From assembly GCA_965372015.1 (NCBI GenBank), contig CBDVAP010000003.1:1-58376 (forward strand): a DNA stretch of 58,376 bases, written 5' to 3'. The position numbers were made by a program, and so were the translations under genes. Below, piece by piece: positions 43,929 through 52,568 of the stretch (positions are counted from its first letter, which is position 1; every line of letters starts with the position of its first letter). The notes beneath the pieces are model-generated. The model was not told where the DNA came from. It saw only the letters and a list, made by a program, of their open reading frames with translations, and made no database searches. Source of the DNA: JACZSB01 sp965372015 (GTDB taxonomy: Bacteria; Fidelibacterota; Marinisomatia; SCGC-AAA003-L08; TS1B11).

Positions 43929-44609
43929 ATGATTGATGCCACACAGCCTACTGGTGGCAACCAGGTTCTTCCAGGTGAAAGTGTGACCCGCAAGGGTTAT
44001 ATGGATCAGGAGCAGTTCTTGCAGCTCCTGGTCGCGCAGCTGAAAAACCAGGATCCGCTCTCGCCAATGGAAAGCCAGGAGTTCGCTTCCCAGATGGCGC
44101 AATTCGCCAGTTTGGAAAGCCTTCACAGTATAGACGCGCGGTTAGGTGATTCGCTCGACGCTCAGTTAATGTCGACCCAGGCGATCACTAACACCATGGC
44201 TGCCAGCCTCATCGGTAAAGAGGTGGTAGCTGCGGGCGATGGCTTGGTGTTAAAAAACGGCACAGCCAATCTCCATCTCACACTGGCGGATCCCGCCAAG
44301 ACCGTGGAGATCACGATCTATGACCAGGAAGGCAACACTATCCAGACCATATGGAGACACGGGCTCGACTCTGGTGAGAGCACAGTGGTATGGAACGGTT
44401 CGGACTACAGCGGCAATAACGCTGCCGACGGTGCTTATACCTATTCTGTAATCGCCACCGATAAGGACGGGAATCCGGTCAGAACTCTCCAGACGGCATC
44501 GGGAATTATTACCGGTGTCAACTATGAGGGTGGGGTCGCTATTCTGCTAGCGGGGGACCTGGTGTTCCCCATGGGCAATGTGATCTCCATCCGACAACCG
44601 GAGGAATAA
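43929..44609 (+). CDS. flgD: Flagellar hook assembly protein FlgD
   Basis: FlgD caps the growing hook and is needed for FlgE polymerisation. The product is 226 residues. The N-terminal export/capping region has MDQEQFLQLLVAQLKNQDPL (about 25-44), the family hallmark, followed by ASQMAQFASLESL. A C-terminal Ig-like/FlgD-type beta domain follows (VWNGSDYSGNNAADGAYTYS, about 157-176). AAAGGAG precedes ATG 43929, a strong ribosome binding site. Confidence 0.95.
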   Translation: MIDATQPTGGNQVLPGESVTRKGYMDQEQFLQLLVAQLKNQDPLSPMESQEFASQMAQFASLESLHSIDARLGDSLDAQLMSTQAITNTMAASLIGKEVVAAGDGLVLKNGTANLHLTLADPAKTVEITIYDQEGNTIQTIWRHGLDSGESTVVWNGSDYSGNNAADGAYTYSVIATDKDGNPVRTLQTASGIITGVNYEGGVAILLAGDLVFPMGNVISIRQPEE

Positions 44610-44610
44610 A

Positions 44611-45039
44611 ATGGAGCTGGAAACACTGAAACTCCAAACACGACTCCGTCCGCTCAGACCGGCGCAGCCGACACCAAAATCAGGTGGCGGACTGGTGGAC
44701 CGGACTGGAAAAGGCTCGTTTTCCAATACGCTGGCTACGGAGCTGGCCCAGCGGAAACAGGCCGCTCACCAGATCCCGGTCTCGCAAGGGGTGGAATTTT
44801 CCGCCCATGCCCAGGCGCGGCTCAAAGAGCGGAACATCACTCTCACACCCCATAATCTGGATCGGCTGGGCAAAGGTGTCCGGCTGGCCGAGGGGAAAGG
44901 TAGTGTCAACACACTAGTCATGATGGATGACACCGCCTACATCGTGAGCGTGAAAAACCGGAAGGTGATCACTGCGATCACCCGGGACGTTGCTGTCGAT
45001 AACGTATTTACGCAGATCGACAGTGCGACCATCGTGTAA
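44611..45039 (+). CDS. Flagellar operon protein, TIGR02530-type
   Basis: The product is 142 residues. The C-terminal two thirds match the small flagellar operon family found between flgD and flgE in many phyla: SAHAQARLKERNITLT, then NTLVMMDDTAYIVSVKNRKV and AITRDVAVDNVFTQID. The N-terminal ~45 residues are basic and unstructured. Its function is not established; the constant genomic place suggests hook or hook-cap assembly. It lies 1 bp after flgD. Confidence 0.85.
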   Translation: MELETLKLQTRLRPLRPAQPTPKSGGGLVDRTGKGSFSNTLATELAQRKQAAHQIPVSQGVEFSAHAQARLKERNITLTPHNLDRLGKGVRLAEGKGSVNTLVMMDDTAYIVSVKNRKVITAITRDVAVDNVFTQIDSATIV

Positions 45040-45048
45040 CTAACCAAC

Positions 45049-45130
45049 GGCCAGGCTGGCCCCATTTATCCGGGAACAGGTCCCGGAGTTCAGGGAAGCC
45101 TGGATCCCGCCGAACGACTGACGCGGGATC
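45049..45130. promoter_or_regulatory. Three successive hairpins before flgE
   Basis: In the 126-bp gap three perfect inverted repeats follow one another: GGCCAG/CTGGCC (45049-45061), CCGGGA/TCCCGG (45070-45086), GATCCCGC/GCGGGATC (45103-45130). None has a T-run. They may slow transcription, stabilise the flgE message or mark processing; an intrinsic terminator is unlikely. Confidence 0.5.
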
Positions 45131-45165
45131 GTAGCCAAAAACCTGAAAATAGGGGATATAGAACA

Positions 45166-46785
45166 ATGCTGAGATCATTAACATCAGCGGTAACCGGGTT
45201 GAAAAACTTCATGATCCAGTTGGACGTGTTGGGTAACAACCTGGCGAACCTTAGGACCCTCGGCTTTAAATCGAGCCGGGTGGCGTTTTCCGAGGCCTCC
45301 ACCCAGGCCCTGTCGGGCGTAGCCCGCGGGTATGGCGGAGGTTACGGCAAAATCAAACAAGTTGGACTGGGTGTAGCTATCAGTTCCACGGACATGAACT
45401 TCGAGCAGGGGGCGTTGGAATTCACCGGCACTTCCACTGACCTCGCAGTTCGGGGGAACTCCTGGTTCGTGGTCAGTGACGGCACGAAGAACCGCTTCAC
45501 CCGGGCCGGGAACTTCTTCTTCAATGATAATGGGTTCCTGGTCAATGCCACCGGATTGGCGGTCCAGGGGTGGAGAGCCAACAACACAGGTGTAATAGAT
45601 ACTTTTGCCCCGTTGCAGGAGATCTATATGGACACCACCCTCACCTCGCCCGCCAAGGAGACCAGCAAAGCAGTCATGTCCGGTAACCTGGACGCTGGGC
45701 TGGGACCAATAGCCCAGGTGCTGTCCTCTGCGATAGCCTTCACTGATACCAATGTCAATGCCACAGCCGCCACGCTGCTGAGTGACCTGGATCAGACCAC
45801 TGGCGCCCTCGTGGGGCTCGATATCATCATCGACGGTACTTTGCCGGATGGTACCGCTATCCCCACTGTGACTTACACAGTCGGCGCGGGTGATGATTTG
45901 CAGGACATGCTAGACGAGATCAATACGGCTTGGCTCGGCAACGCCACGGCGGTAATCACGGATGGCAAGATCGTCATGACCGATGATGCCCCGGGTGAAT
46001 CCAGCAGTTCCATTTCGATGGCAACCGCTGCTCCAATCTCCATACCGACGTTCGAGGTTAGCTCGGATGGATTCACCGGCACGGTCACCACATCCAGGAT
46101 TGTCTATGACAGCCTGGGCGAGTCCCATAACCTGATCCTGACCTTCACCAAGGAGGCAGCAGCCGGTGAGTGGACCTGGGCGGCTTCCTTTACGGGTGAC
46201 GAGACCATCGTCGATGGCAGCACCGGGACCATCGCCTTCAATGATACCGGTGATGTGGTATCCTTCGGGGTGGACGGGGCGGCCACCGGCGTCGTCATCA
46301 ATCCCAATAACGGCGGTGCCCAGTTCACGGTGGAACTGGACGTTCAGGGTGGCACGGGATTCACCGGGATCACCCAGTACGCCTCCGATCCCACGGTCTA
46401 CTTCCGTGAGATTGACGGCCGGCCGCTGGGTAGCCTGTTACGGTTTACCATCGATACCGCCGGAGTAATCACCGGGGTATTCTCCAACGAGGAGAACCTG
46501 ACTCTGGCCCAGATCGCACTGGCGGAGTTCCCCAACCCGGTGGGATTGCTGCGGGCGGAGAATGGATTGTTCGACACGGCTTCCAGTTCGGGTAACCCGA
46601 TCATCGGAAAAGCCGGCGAGCAGTTCACGTCGAGCATAGTTTCCGGATCGGTGGAAACCTCGAATGTGGATCTGGTAAGCCAGTTCACCGATATGATCAC
46701 CACTCAGCGCGGCTTCCAGGCCAATGCGCGGGTAGTGTCTACCGCTGATCAGATCCTGGAAGAGACCATGAGGTTGAAGCGATAA
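45166..46785 (+). CDS. flgE: Flagellar hook protein FlgE
   Basis: FlgE polymerises into the curved hook outside the outer membrane. The product is 539 residues, longer than the E. coli protein (about 400), so a larger outer domain is inserted. The N-terminal core has LTSAVTGLKNFMIQLDVLGNNL and later TDLAVRGNSWFVVSDG (about 93). The C-terminal core has SNVDLVSQFTDMITTQRGFQ and ARVVSTADQILEETMRL. The middle (about 180-400) is Thr/Ala/Asp-rich beta structure. GGGG upstream of ATG 45166 may be its ribosome binding site. Confidence 0.95.
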   Translation: MLRSLTSAVTGLKNFMIQLDVLGNNLANLRTLGFKSSRVAFSEASTQALSGVARGYGGGYGKIKQVGLGVAISSTDMNFEQGALEFTGTSTDLAVRGNSWFVVSDGTKNRFTRAGNFFFNDNGFLVNATGLAVQGWRANNTGVIDTFAPLQEIYMDTTLTSPAKETSKAVMSGNLDAGLGPIAQVLSSAIAFTDTNVNATAATLLSDLDQTTGALVGLDIIIDGTLPDGTAIPTVTYTVGAGDDLQDMLDEINTAWLGNATAVITDGKIVMTDDAPGESSSSISMATAAPISIPTFEVSSDGFTGTVTTSRIVYDSLGESHNLILTFTKEAAAGEWTWAASFTGDETIVDGSTGTIAFNDTGDVVSFGVDGAATGVVINPNNGGAQFTVELDVQGGTGFTGITQYASDPTVYFREIDGRPLGSLLRFTIDTAGVITGVFSNEENLTLAQIALAEFPNPVGLLRAENGLFDTASSSGNPIIGKAGEQFTSSIVSGSVETSNVDLVSQFTDMITTQRGFQANARVVSTADQILEETMRLKR

Positions 46786-46818
46786 TCATCGCTTGACTTA
46801 ACGACCTGAACCGTTGTT

Positions 46819-46846
46819 GGGCCGTCCTGGTATTTCAGGACGGCCC
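46819..46846 (+). terminator. Strong hairpin between flgE and motA
   Basis: An 11-bp perfect stem (46819-46829 with 46836-46846, GGGCCGTCCTG / CAGGACGGCCC) closes a 6-nt loop. No T-run follows, so full termination is doubtful. It may cause partial termination or protect the flgE message. AACCG before and CGGTT after could extend the stem. Confidence 0.5.
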
Positions 46847-46877
46847 TCGACGGGTCGGTTGAACAGGGAGATGCAGA

Positions 46878-47666
46878 TTGGATATTGCTACTATAGCGGG
46901 TATTGTTGCTGGTTTCGGCCTGATCATCGGGACTATCCTTACCGGTGAAGGTGCGGGGGCATTTGTACATTTACCCTCTATGATGGTAGTGGTGGGCGGT
47001 TCCAGCGCCGCTACCCTGGTGGCTTTTCCGATGGAACAGATAATTTCAGCCTTTAAGGTAGCCGCCAAGACCTTCAGAACACAGGTGGCCACCGATGCTG
47101 AAGCGGTTAAGCAGTTCATCGATTTGAGCCAGATGGCCCGCCGCGACGGCATTTTGGCCCTGGATCGGGCACTGAGTGACATCGAGAACCCTTTCATGCG
47201 CGTCGGACTGGAAATGGCGGTGGACGGTACGGAGCCCGATACCATCAGGGATATTATGGAAACCGAGCTGTCGTCGCTCCTGGAACGGCACAAGGTGGGA
47301 CAAGGTATATTCACTGCCCTGGGAACCTATGCCCCGGCGTTCGGGATGATCGGGACCTTGATCGGATTGGTCCAGATGCTGCGCAATCTGGATGATCCTT
47401 CTACCATCGGCCCGGCCATGGCCATAGCTTTAATTACTACTTTTTATGGAGCAATCCTGGGTAATCTGGTGTATCTTCCCATGGCTGTTAAGCTAAGAAA
47501 CAAGTCGACCCTGGAAGTCCTGTCGATGAAGATGATAATTGAAGGGGTGCTGGCCATCCAGAAGGGGGTCCATCCTAAAAATATTGAACGCAAACTGATG
47601 AACTTCATGGCTCCCAAGGCGCGCAGCACCGAGGAAGAGGAGCAGGCCGAAGGAAAAGGAGGCTGA
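46878..47666 (+). CDS. motA: Flagellar motor stator protein MotA
   Basis: MotA forms the stator ring with MotB, converting ion flow to torque. The product is 262 residues. Four membrane helices are visible (about 2-24, 34-52, 148-170, 180-203), with the cytoplasmic loop between the second and third. The conserved GTLIGLVQMLRNLDDPSTIG and ITTFYGAILGNLVYLP stretches are present. The start is TTG 46878 with GGGAG seven bases upstream; the nearby ATG at 46871 is in another frame. Confidence 0.95.
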   Translation: MDIATIAGIVAGFGLIIGTILTGEGAGAFVHLPSMMVVVGGSSAATLVAFPMEQIISAFKVAAKTFRTQVATDAEAVKQFIDLSQMARRDGILALDRALSDIENPFMRVGLEMAVDGTEPDTIRDIMETELSSLLERHKVGQGIFTALGTYAPAFGMIGTLIGLVQMLRNLDDPSTIGPAMAIALITTFYGAILGNLVYLPMAVKLRNKSTLEVLSMKMIIEGVLAIQKGVHPKNIERKLMNFMAPKARSTEEEEQAEGKGG

Positions 47667-47667
47667 A

Positions 47668-48381
47668 ATGGCCGTGGAAGAACCGAAAGTTGATGAGGGA
47701 CCATCCGCGCCGTTCTGGATGACTACCTATGGTGACATGGTGACGCTGCTATTAACATTCTTTATCCTGATGTTCGCCATGTCCACTATCGAAGAACGAA
47801 AATTTCTCCAGGCCGCAGCTTCCCTGGCGGCAGCCTTGGGGGTGCTTGAAAAGAATATCAGTGTGATCGGGGAGGAATCGATAGCCATCGGCACTACCGG
47901 CCTTAGCCGGGACCAGATCGATATGCTGCAGAGTATGGAAGATATAGAGGAGATGTTCCAGCAGGAAGCCCTGACGGATCTGGCTTCCCTGGAGATTGTG
48001 GGACCTGGTGAAGTAGTGGTGCGGATGGGTGATGAAATGCTGTTCGGACCCGGTAGTTCTGCGCTCAAGCCCCAGGCCATGCGGGTACTGCGGGGCATCG
48101 TCCGTTCCATTAAAGGCAGCACCGAGCGGTTGTGGGTGGAGGGGCACACGGATAATGAGCCGATCAACACAGCGGAATTTCGTTCCAACTGGGATCTGTC
48201 TACCGCCCGCGCGGTGACTGTAGTCCGCTTCCTGGAGCGCCAAGGGATTGAGCCGGACCAGTTGGCTGCGGTAGGGCATTCCCAGTATCAACCGTTGGAA
48301 GACAATGATACACCCAAGGGCCGGGCCAAAAACCGGCGGGTGGAACTATACATCACTTGGGAAGAACTAGCTTATGAGTGA
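47668..48381 (+). CDS. motB: Flagellar motor stator protein MotB
   Basis: MotB anchors the stator to peptidoglycan and carries the ion-binding Asp. The product is 237 residues. A single membrane helix (about 21-42) has the critical D23 in TYGDMVTLLLTFFILMFAMS. An OmpA-type peptidoglycan-binding domain follows (about 110-230, with VEGHTDNEPINTAEFRSNWD and GRAKNRRVEL). The helix text is Thr/Phe-rich, closer by eye to sodium-type stators than to E. coli MotB, but ion use is not proven. Confidence 0.95.
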   Translation: MAVEEPKVDEGPSAPFWMTTYGDMVTLLLTFFILMFAMSTIEERKFLQAAASLAAALGVLEKNISVIGEESIAIGTTGLSRDQIDMLQSMEDIEEMFQQEALTDLASLEIVGPGEVVVRMGDEMLFGPGSSALKPQAMRVLRGIVRSIKGSTERLWVEGHTDNEPINTAEFRSNWDLSTARAVTVVRFLERQGIEPDQLAAVGHSQYQPLEDNDTPKGRAKNRRVELYITWEELAYE

Positions 48382-48934
48382 AGTTACAGGTTCGGAAGCT
48401 ACTGACGTCGACCAATCGGACGACGCGCAAAATAAGCCCTCGTTCCCCGTCGGCAAGTGGGTGGCGATTGTCTTTACACTGGTCCTGTTGGGGCTGGGCG
48501 CCTATATGCTGACTGAGCGGGTGATTGTGCCCAAGCTGACGGGCAGGGGTGATGTGGGCGATAAGATGCGGGCGATACGGGACAACGTGCAGGAGGCTCG
48601 GGAGGCCAAAAAGAAGGCGGGAAAGATAGGCCCGGTGATCCCGCATCCCATCAAGGGTATCACCGCCAATACCGCCGGTTCCCGGGGTCGACGCTTTGTG
48701 ACCTTCGACCTGATCGTGGAGACCAGGGTTGAGGATGCCCGTGATGAGATGGTTACCAAGGAATACCAGATCCGAGATGCGCTAATCACCTTTTTTGGCG
48801 GCCGGTCGGTTGGTGAACTGGCTACCCGGCAGTTCATGACTGCCGCCAAGGATACCGTTCAGGCACTGATCAACGGGCTGCTGGAGACGGGCGAAATTGA
48901 TACCGTATATTTCACCAAGTTTCTGATTCAGTAA
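48374..48934 (+). CDS. fliL: Flagellar basal body-associated protein FliL
   Basis: FliL sits beside the stator and affects motor output. The product is 186 residues. An N-terminal membrane helix (about 35-54, GKWVAIVFTLVLLGLGAYML) is followed by a periplasmic domain with FVTFDLIVETRVEDARDE and the C-terminal VQALINGLLETGEIDTVYFT. ATG 48374 overlaps motB by 8 bp. fliM starts 10 bp downstream. Confidence 0.9.
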   Translation: MSEVTGSEATDVDQSDDAQNKPSFPVGKWVAIVFTLVLLGLGAYMLTERVIVPKLTGRGDVGDKMRAIRDNVQEAREAKKKAGKIGPVIPHPIKGITANTAGSRGRRFVTFDLIVETRVEDARDEMVTKEYQIRDALITFFGGRSVGELATRQFMTAAKDTVQALINGLLETGEIDTVYFTKFLIQ

Positions 48935-48944
48935 GGAGAATACC

Positions 48945-49940
48945 ATGGCGAAAATACTCAGTCAAGATGAAATAGATGCCCTATTATCAACGGTATCGGA
49001 GGAAGCGGCTGAGATTGAAGGCCTTGAAGGAGCTCCCTCCCGCCGAGTAATACTTTATGATTTCAAGCATCCCAATCTGATTTCCAAAGAACAGATGAGG
49101 CTGCTGGAGAACATTCATGAGAGCTTCTCTCGCAATTTCGGGGTCTTCCTTTCGGCTCAGCTGCGGATGATCGTGGAAATAGATCTACTGGCCATCGATC
49201 AGCTGCTTTACTCCGAGTTCGTCATGTCCATCGCCCCGCCAGGCTGCCTGTACGTGATTGCTCTGGATCAGCCGGCCGGCGAGGCGATCCTGGAATTGGC
49301 CCCCGGGCTGGTAATCTTCATTGTGGAGAAGCTGTTCGGCGGCAAGGGTGCCTTTTCCAGCGCTACCTCCCGGCCCATATCCGTTATCGAGCAACGGATC
49401 ATGGGGAAGGTGATCGACCGCGCCACGGCGGAAATGTCGAATGTCTGGAGCCCCGTCGCCGAACTGAAAACGCAGGTAACCCGGTTCGAGTCCAACCCGG
49501 AATTCATCCAGATCATTCCATCCGCCGAACCGGTAGTGGTGGTCTCACTACAAGTAAAAATCCATGATAATAAAACCTTGATGAACTTTTGCTACCCTTA
49601 CCGCTGGCTGGCTGAGATGGTAGGCCGGCCGGAAGTGCAGGACCGGCTGCAATTCGGCGTCGGAGAATCGACTCTGGAAGAGCGGGAGAGCATGTCCACG
49701 CAACTAAGGGGGATCACTTGTCCGGTGCGAGCCAGCGTGGGCCACACCCAGATAAGGATTGACGATTTTATTCAGTTACAGGTCGGCGATCTGCTACTGT
49801 TGGATACCAAGCCGAACCAGGAGAATACGATTTTTGTCCGTGATAAACCTACTTTTAAGGGTCTGATCGGGCGCCGCGATAGATATCGGGCGGTGCTGAT
49901 TACGGACTTAATTGGGAAGGAAACGAACGATGCAGTATAA
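48945..49940 (+). CDS. fliM: Flagellar motor switch protein FliM
   Basis: FliM lies in the C-ring and receives phosphorylated CheY. The product is 331 residues. The N-terminal CheY-binding motif is present (LSQDEIDALLS, residues 5-15). The middle CheC-like domain follows (about 45-230), and the C-terminal SpoA domain contacts FliN (about 245-325). AAGGAG precedes ATG 48945. The next gene starts within its last codons. Confidence 0.96.
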   Translation: MAKILSQDEIDALLSTVSEEAAEIEGLEGAPSRRVILYDFKHPNLISKEQMRLLENIHESFSRNFGVFLSAQLRMIVEIDLLAIDQLLYSEFVMSIAPPGCLYVIALDQPAGEAILELAPGLVIFIVEKLFGGKGAFSSATSRPISVIEQRIMGKVIDRATAEMSNVWSPVAELKTQVTRFESNPEFIQIIPSAEPVVVVSLQVKIHDNKTLMNFCYPYRWLAEMVGRPEVQDRLQFGVGESTLEERESMSTQLRGITCPVRASVGHTQIRIDDFIQLQVGDLLLLDTKPNQENTIFVRDKPTFKGLIGRRDRYRAVLITDLIGKETNDAV

Positions 49941-51063
49941 CGAGTTGAATCAAAGATACAGCGCCATGCTACAAGAACTGCTGTCAGTTCTGGATCAGGC
50001 CGCCGGCCAAGCCCTGCAGGGCGAGATCAAGGTGACTTCCGGCGAAGACGCCGCCGAGGTGACGTCTGAATTCACGCCCGGTCACGAATTTCCCCTGCTG
50101 CGGCTGACATTCAGCACCACCGGGCAGGCCGCGTATGACCACCAATTCCTCATCGACCGCTCCCTGGCCGGGCTGGTGTTCAGCTGGATGGTGGGCGGTG
50201 ATCCCCCCGAGGAGGTCGGCGACGAACACCTGGATGCGGTCAAGGAGGCCGTGGGACAGATTATAGGACAGCTACAGGCTGCCTTCGATGACGAAGAGGG
50301 CGCCTTCACCCCGGGCGAAGTGGCCATCACCGAGTTGGCCACGGCGGAAGAGCAGACGCTTCCCGACGGAGGAGTAGTAGCTACATACAAGTTTTCCCGG
50401 GGTGATGATGACACCGCACACCTCATCACCCATATCGTCCAAGGCGAACTGGTGGCCGAGGGAGCCGGGGAGACCCCGGCGGAGGAAGCCGCGGAAGGTC
50501 AGGCCGGTGAAGGTACCGAAGAGGCTACTGAGGCAGAAGCCGAAGCAGGCGTCGATGATCTGTTACCCGACGATTTCGGCGAAGAAGTCGAGGCTACAAT
50601 AGAAGAGGAGGCCTCTGAGGAAGAAGCAGGGGAGAAAGCCGAAGGGCTGACTGATCTTGAGGCCGATTCCACCGATATAGATGATATTTTCAGCGAGGAG
50701 TTTGAGGAGCCGGCTAGTGCGTCCGAAACGGGCTCGGTGGAAGCCAGTCCGGTCCAGTTTGACGAATTCGGCCCCGGTCGTGCCACCGACGGGAAGAGTC
50801 GCCAGATCGATTTGCTGCTGGATGTGGAGTTGGATGTGACGGTGGAGCTGGGCCGCAAGATCATGCTGGTGGAAGAGATTCTCCGCCTGGGCAAGGGCTC
50901 GGTGGTGGAACTCAACAAACTGGCCGGCGAACCGGTGGATATACTGGTCAACGGTAAGAAACTGGCCGAGGGTGAGGTAGTCGTGGTGGAAGATCACTTC
51001 GGTGTCCGTCTGACCTACCTGGTTAATCCTCGGGAACGTATCAAGAGCCTCGGTAAGGGATGA
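49930..51063 (+). CDS. fliN: FliY-like elongated FliN (N-terminal domain, acidic linker, SpoA)
   Basis: The product is 377 residues, far longer than typical FliN (about 130). A folded N-terminal domain (about 1-170) resembles the CheC/FliY domain and contains EAVGQIIG at 106-113. An acidic Glu/Ala-rich linker follows (about 175-290), then a normal FliN SpoA domain (about 295-370, DVELDVTVELGRKIMLVEEI and GVRLTYLVNPRERIKSLG). Unlike FliM it lacks an LSQDEIDALL-type CheY-binding peptide. ATG 49930 overlaps fliM by 11 bp and has AAGGAAA upstream. Confidence 0.85.
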   Translation: MQYNELNQRYSAMLQELLSVLDQAAGQALQGEIKVTSGEDAAEVTSEFTPGHEFPLLRLTFSTTGQAAYDHQFLIDRSLAGLVFSWMVGGDPPEEVGDEHLDAVKEAVGQIIGQLQAAFDDEEGAFTPGEVAITELATAEEQTLPDGGVVATYKFSRGDDDTAHLITHIVQGELVAEGAGETPAEEAAEGQAGEGTEEATEAEAEAGVDDLLPDDFGEEVEATIEEEASEEEAGEKAEGLTDLEADSTDIDDIFSEEFEEPASASETGSVEASPVQFDEFGPGRATDGKSRQIDLLLDVELDVTVELGRKIMLVEEILRLGKGSVVELNKLAGEPVDILVNGKKLAEGEVVVVEDHFGVRLTYLVNPRERIKSLGKG

Positions 51064-51551
51064 AATTCCAGACCAAGGGCCCGGCTGTCCGGCTGATTAT
51101 CATAGGGGTTGTGATAACCGTTGCCGTCATCGGACTATCCATGCGCGGGCGGGAAATTAGGTCCATTACCCAGCCACCGCCGGTGAGCGCGGACAGCGCA
51201 GCCACCCAGCAACTACAGCTCGAGTCGTACGCGGCCGACGGGTTGGCCTCTGCCTTGTTCAAAACGGTGTTCGTCACCTTGGTGATCTTGGCAATTATTG
51301 TCCTGGGATCCAAGGGGCTGCGGCAGTACTGGGGCCAGCGGTCGACTTCCACTTCTACCCTTGATATGCAAATTCTGGGGCGGCGCTATTTCAATCCCAA
51401 GCAGTCCATTGCACTCGTGAGGGTGCGGGACAAGGAACTGCTACTGGGGATTACGGACCACTCTATTCGACTGCTCTGCGATCTCACGGTGGATAAATCG
51501 GCCGAAGTGGTGGATCAGGTGATTGATCTGCCGAGGGAACCAGCTGAATGA
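51060..51551 (+). CDS. fliO: Flagellar biosynthesis protein FliO
   Basis: FliO is a small membrane protein that helps FliP assemble. The product is 163 residues. An N-terminal hydrophobic segment (about 9-27) may be a signal or membrane helix. A second helix lies at about 66-86 (LFKTVFVTLVILAIIVLG). The cytoplasmic C-terminal part carries the FliO pattern DMQILGRRYFNPKQSIALV and KELLLGITDHSIRLL. Its start overlaps the fliN stop, and its stop overlaps fliP. Confidence 0.88.
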   Translation: MKFQTKGPAVRLIIIGVVITVAVIGLSMRGREIRSITQPPPVSADSAATQQLQLESYAADGLASALFKTVFVTLVILAIIVLGSKGLRQYWGQRSTSTSTLDMQILGRRYFNPKQSIALVRVRDKELLLGITDHSIRLLCDLTVDKSAEVVDQVIDLPREPAE

Positions 51552-52297
51552 TCAAACGCCTGGCACCGCTGGTACTATTGCTCTTGCTCTTCGGAGCGGT
51601 TCCCCTTATGGCCCAGACCGGAGGGTTCCCCACCATAAATCTCTCGTTGGAGGAGTCGACCAGTCCGCAGCAGTTGAATACTACCATCCAGATCGTCCTG
51701 CTCATGACGATCCTGGCTCTGGCCCCATCCATCCTGGTAATGACCACCGCCTTTACCCGCATTGTTGTGATCTTCCATTTTCTGCGCCAGGCGATCGGCA
51801 CTCAGAACACGCCCTCCAATCAGATTTTGATCAGTCTGGCCCTGTTCTTGACCTATTTCGTCATGGGGCCGGTCTTCAAGGAGGTCAACGATAAGGCCCT
51901 GCAACCCTACCTGAATGAGGAAATCGAGCAGCAGGAAGCCTTCCGGCTGGCGACGAAGCCGGTCAAGGAGTTCATGCTGATCCATACCCGGGATAAAGAG
52001 CTGTCCCTATTCGCCGGTTATTTCCAGGGGGAAATACCTACATCCCGTCGCGATCTATCCCTGGCGGTTGTGATCCCGGCCTTCATGATCAGCGAGTTGC
52101 GGGTGGCGTTCCAGATCGGGTTCATGCTCTACCTGCCCATGTTACTGATAGATATGGTGGTCTCGGCGGTGCTTATGTCCATGGGTATGATGATGCTGCC
52201 GCCGGTTATGATTTCCATGCCCTTCAAAATTCTTTTATTCGTCCTGGTGGACGGTTGGTACCTGGTAGTGGAATCGATAATCAACGGTTTGAGATGA
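51548..52297 (+). CDS. fliP: Flagellar export gate protein FliP
   Basis: FliP forms the core of the export gate with FliQ and FliR. The product is 249 residues. A signal-peptide-like N-terminus (about 1-23) precedes four membrane helices. The conserved text VMTTAFTRIVVIFHFLRQAIG and SQNTPSNQ-type element (here TQNTPSNQILISLAL), then FMISELRVAFQIGFMLYLP and DMVVSAVLMSMGMMMLPPV, are diagnostic. It overlaps fliO by 4 bp. Confidence 0.96.
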   Translation: MIKRLAPLVLLLLLFGAVPLMAQTGGFPTINLSLEESTSPQQLNTTIQIVLLMTILALAPSILVMTTAFTRIVVIFHFLRQAIGTQNTPSNQILISLALFLTYFVMGPVFKEVNDKALQPYLNEEIEQQEAFRLATKPVKEFMLIHTRDKELSLFAGYFQGEIPTSRRDLSLAVVIPAFMISELRVAFQIGFMLYLPMLLIDMVVSAVLMSMGMMMLPPVMISMPFKILLFVLVDGWYLVVESIINGLR

Positions 52298-52298
52298 C

Positions 52299-52568
52299 AT
52301 GACAACTGATTTCGTCGTATTTATCAGCCACAAAACCCTTTTCACGGCTCTGTACATTCTGGCGCCGATCCTGGGCAGCGCGCTATTGGTAGGAGTACTG
52401 GTGGGACTTTTCCAAGCGGTTACCTCTATCCAGGAAGTGACCCTCACGTTCATCCCCAAAATAGCAGTGGTGGGTCTGGTCATATTGCTGCTGATCCCCT
52501 GGATGCTCGATCTGGTGATGACGTTCAGCCTGCTCGTTTTTGACCAGATTACCCAGTTAGGCCAGTGA
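52299..52568 (+). CDS. fliQ: Flagellar export gate protein FliQ
   Basis: FliQ is the small gate subunit. The product is 89 residues with two membrane helices (about 16-40 and 52-76). Conserved text includes LVGVLVGLFQAVTSIQEVTL and FIPKIAVVGLVILLLIPWML. It starts 1 bp after fliP, and its stop overlaps fliR by 4 bp. Confidence 0.95.
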   Translation: MTTDFVVFISHKTLFTALYILAPILGSALLVGVLVGLFQAVTSIQEVTLTFIPKIAVVGLVILLLIPWMLDLVMTFSLLVFDQITQLGQ

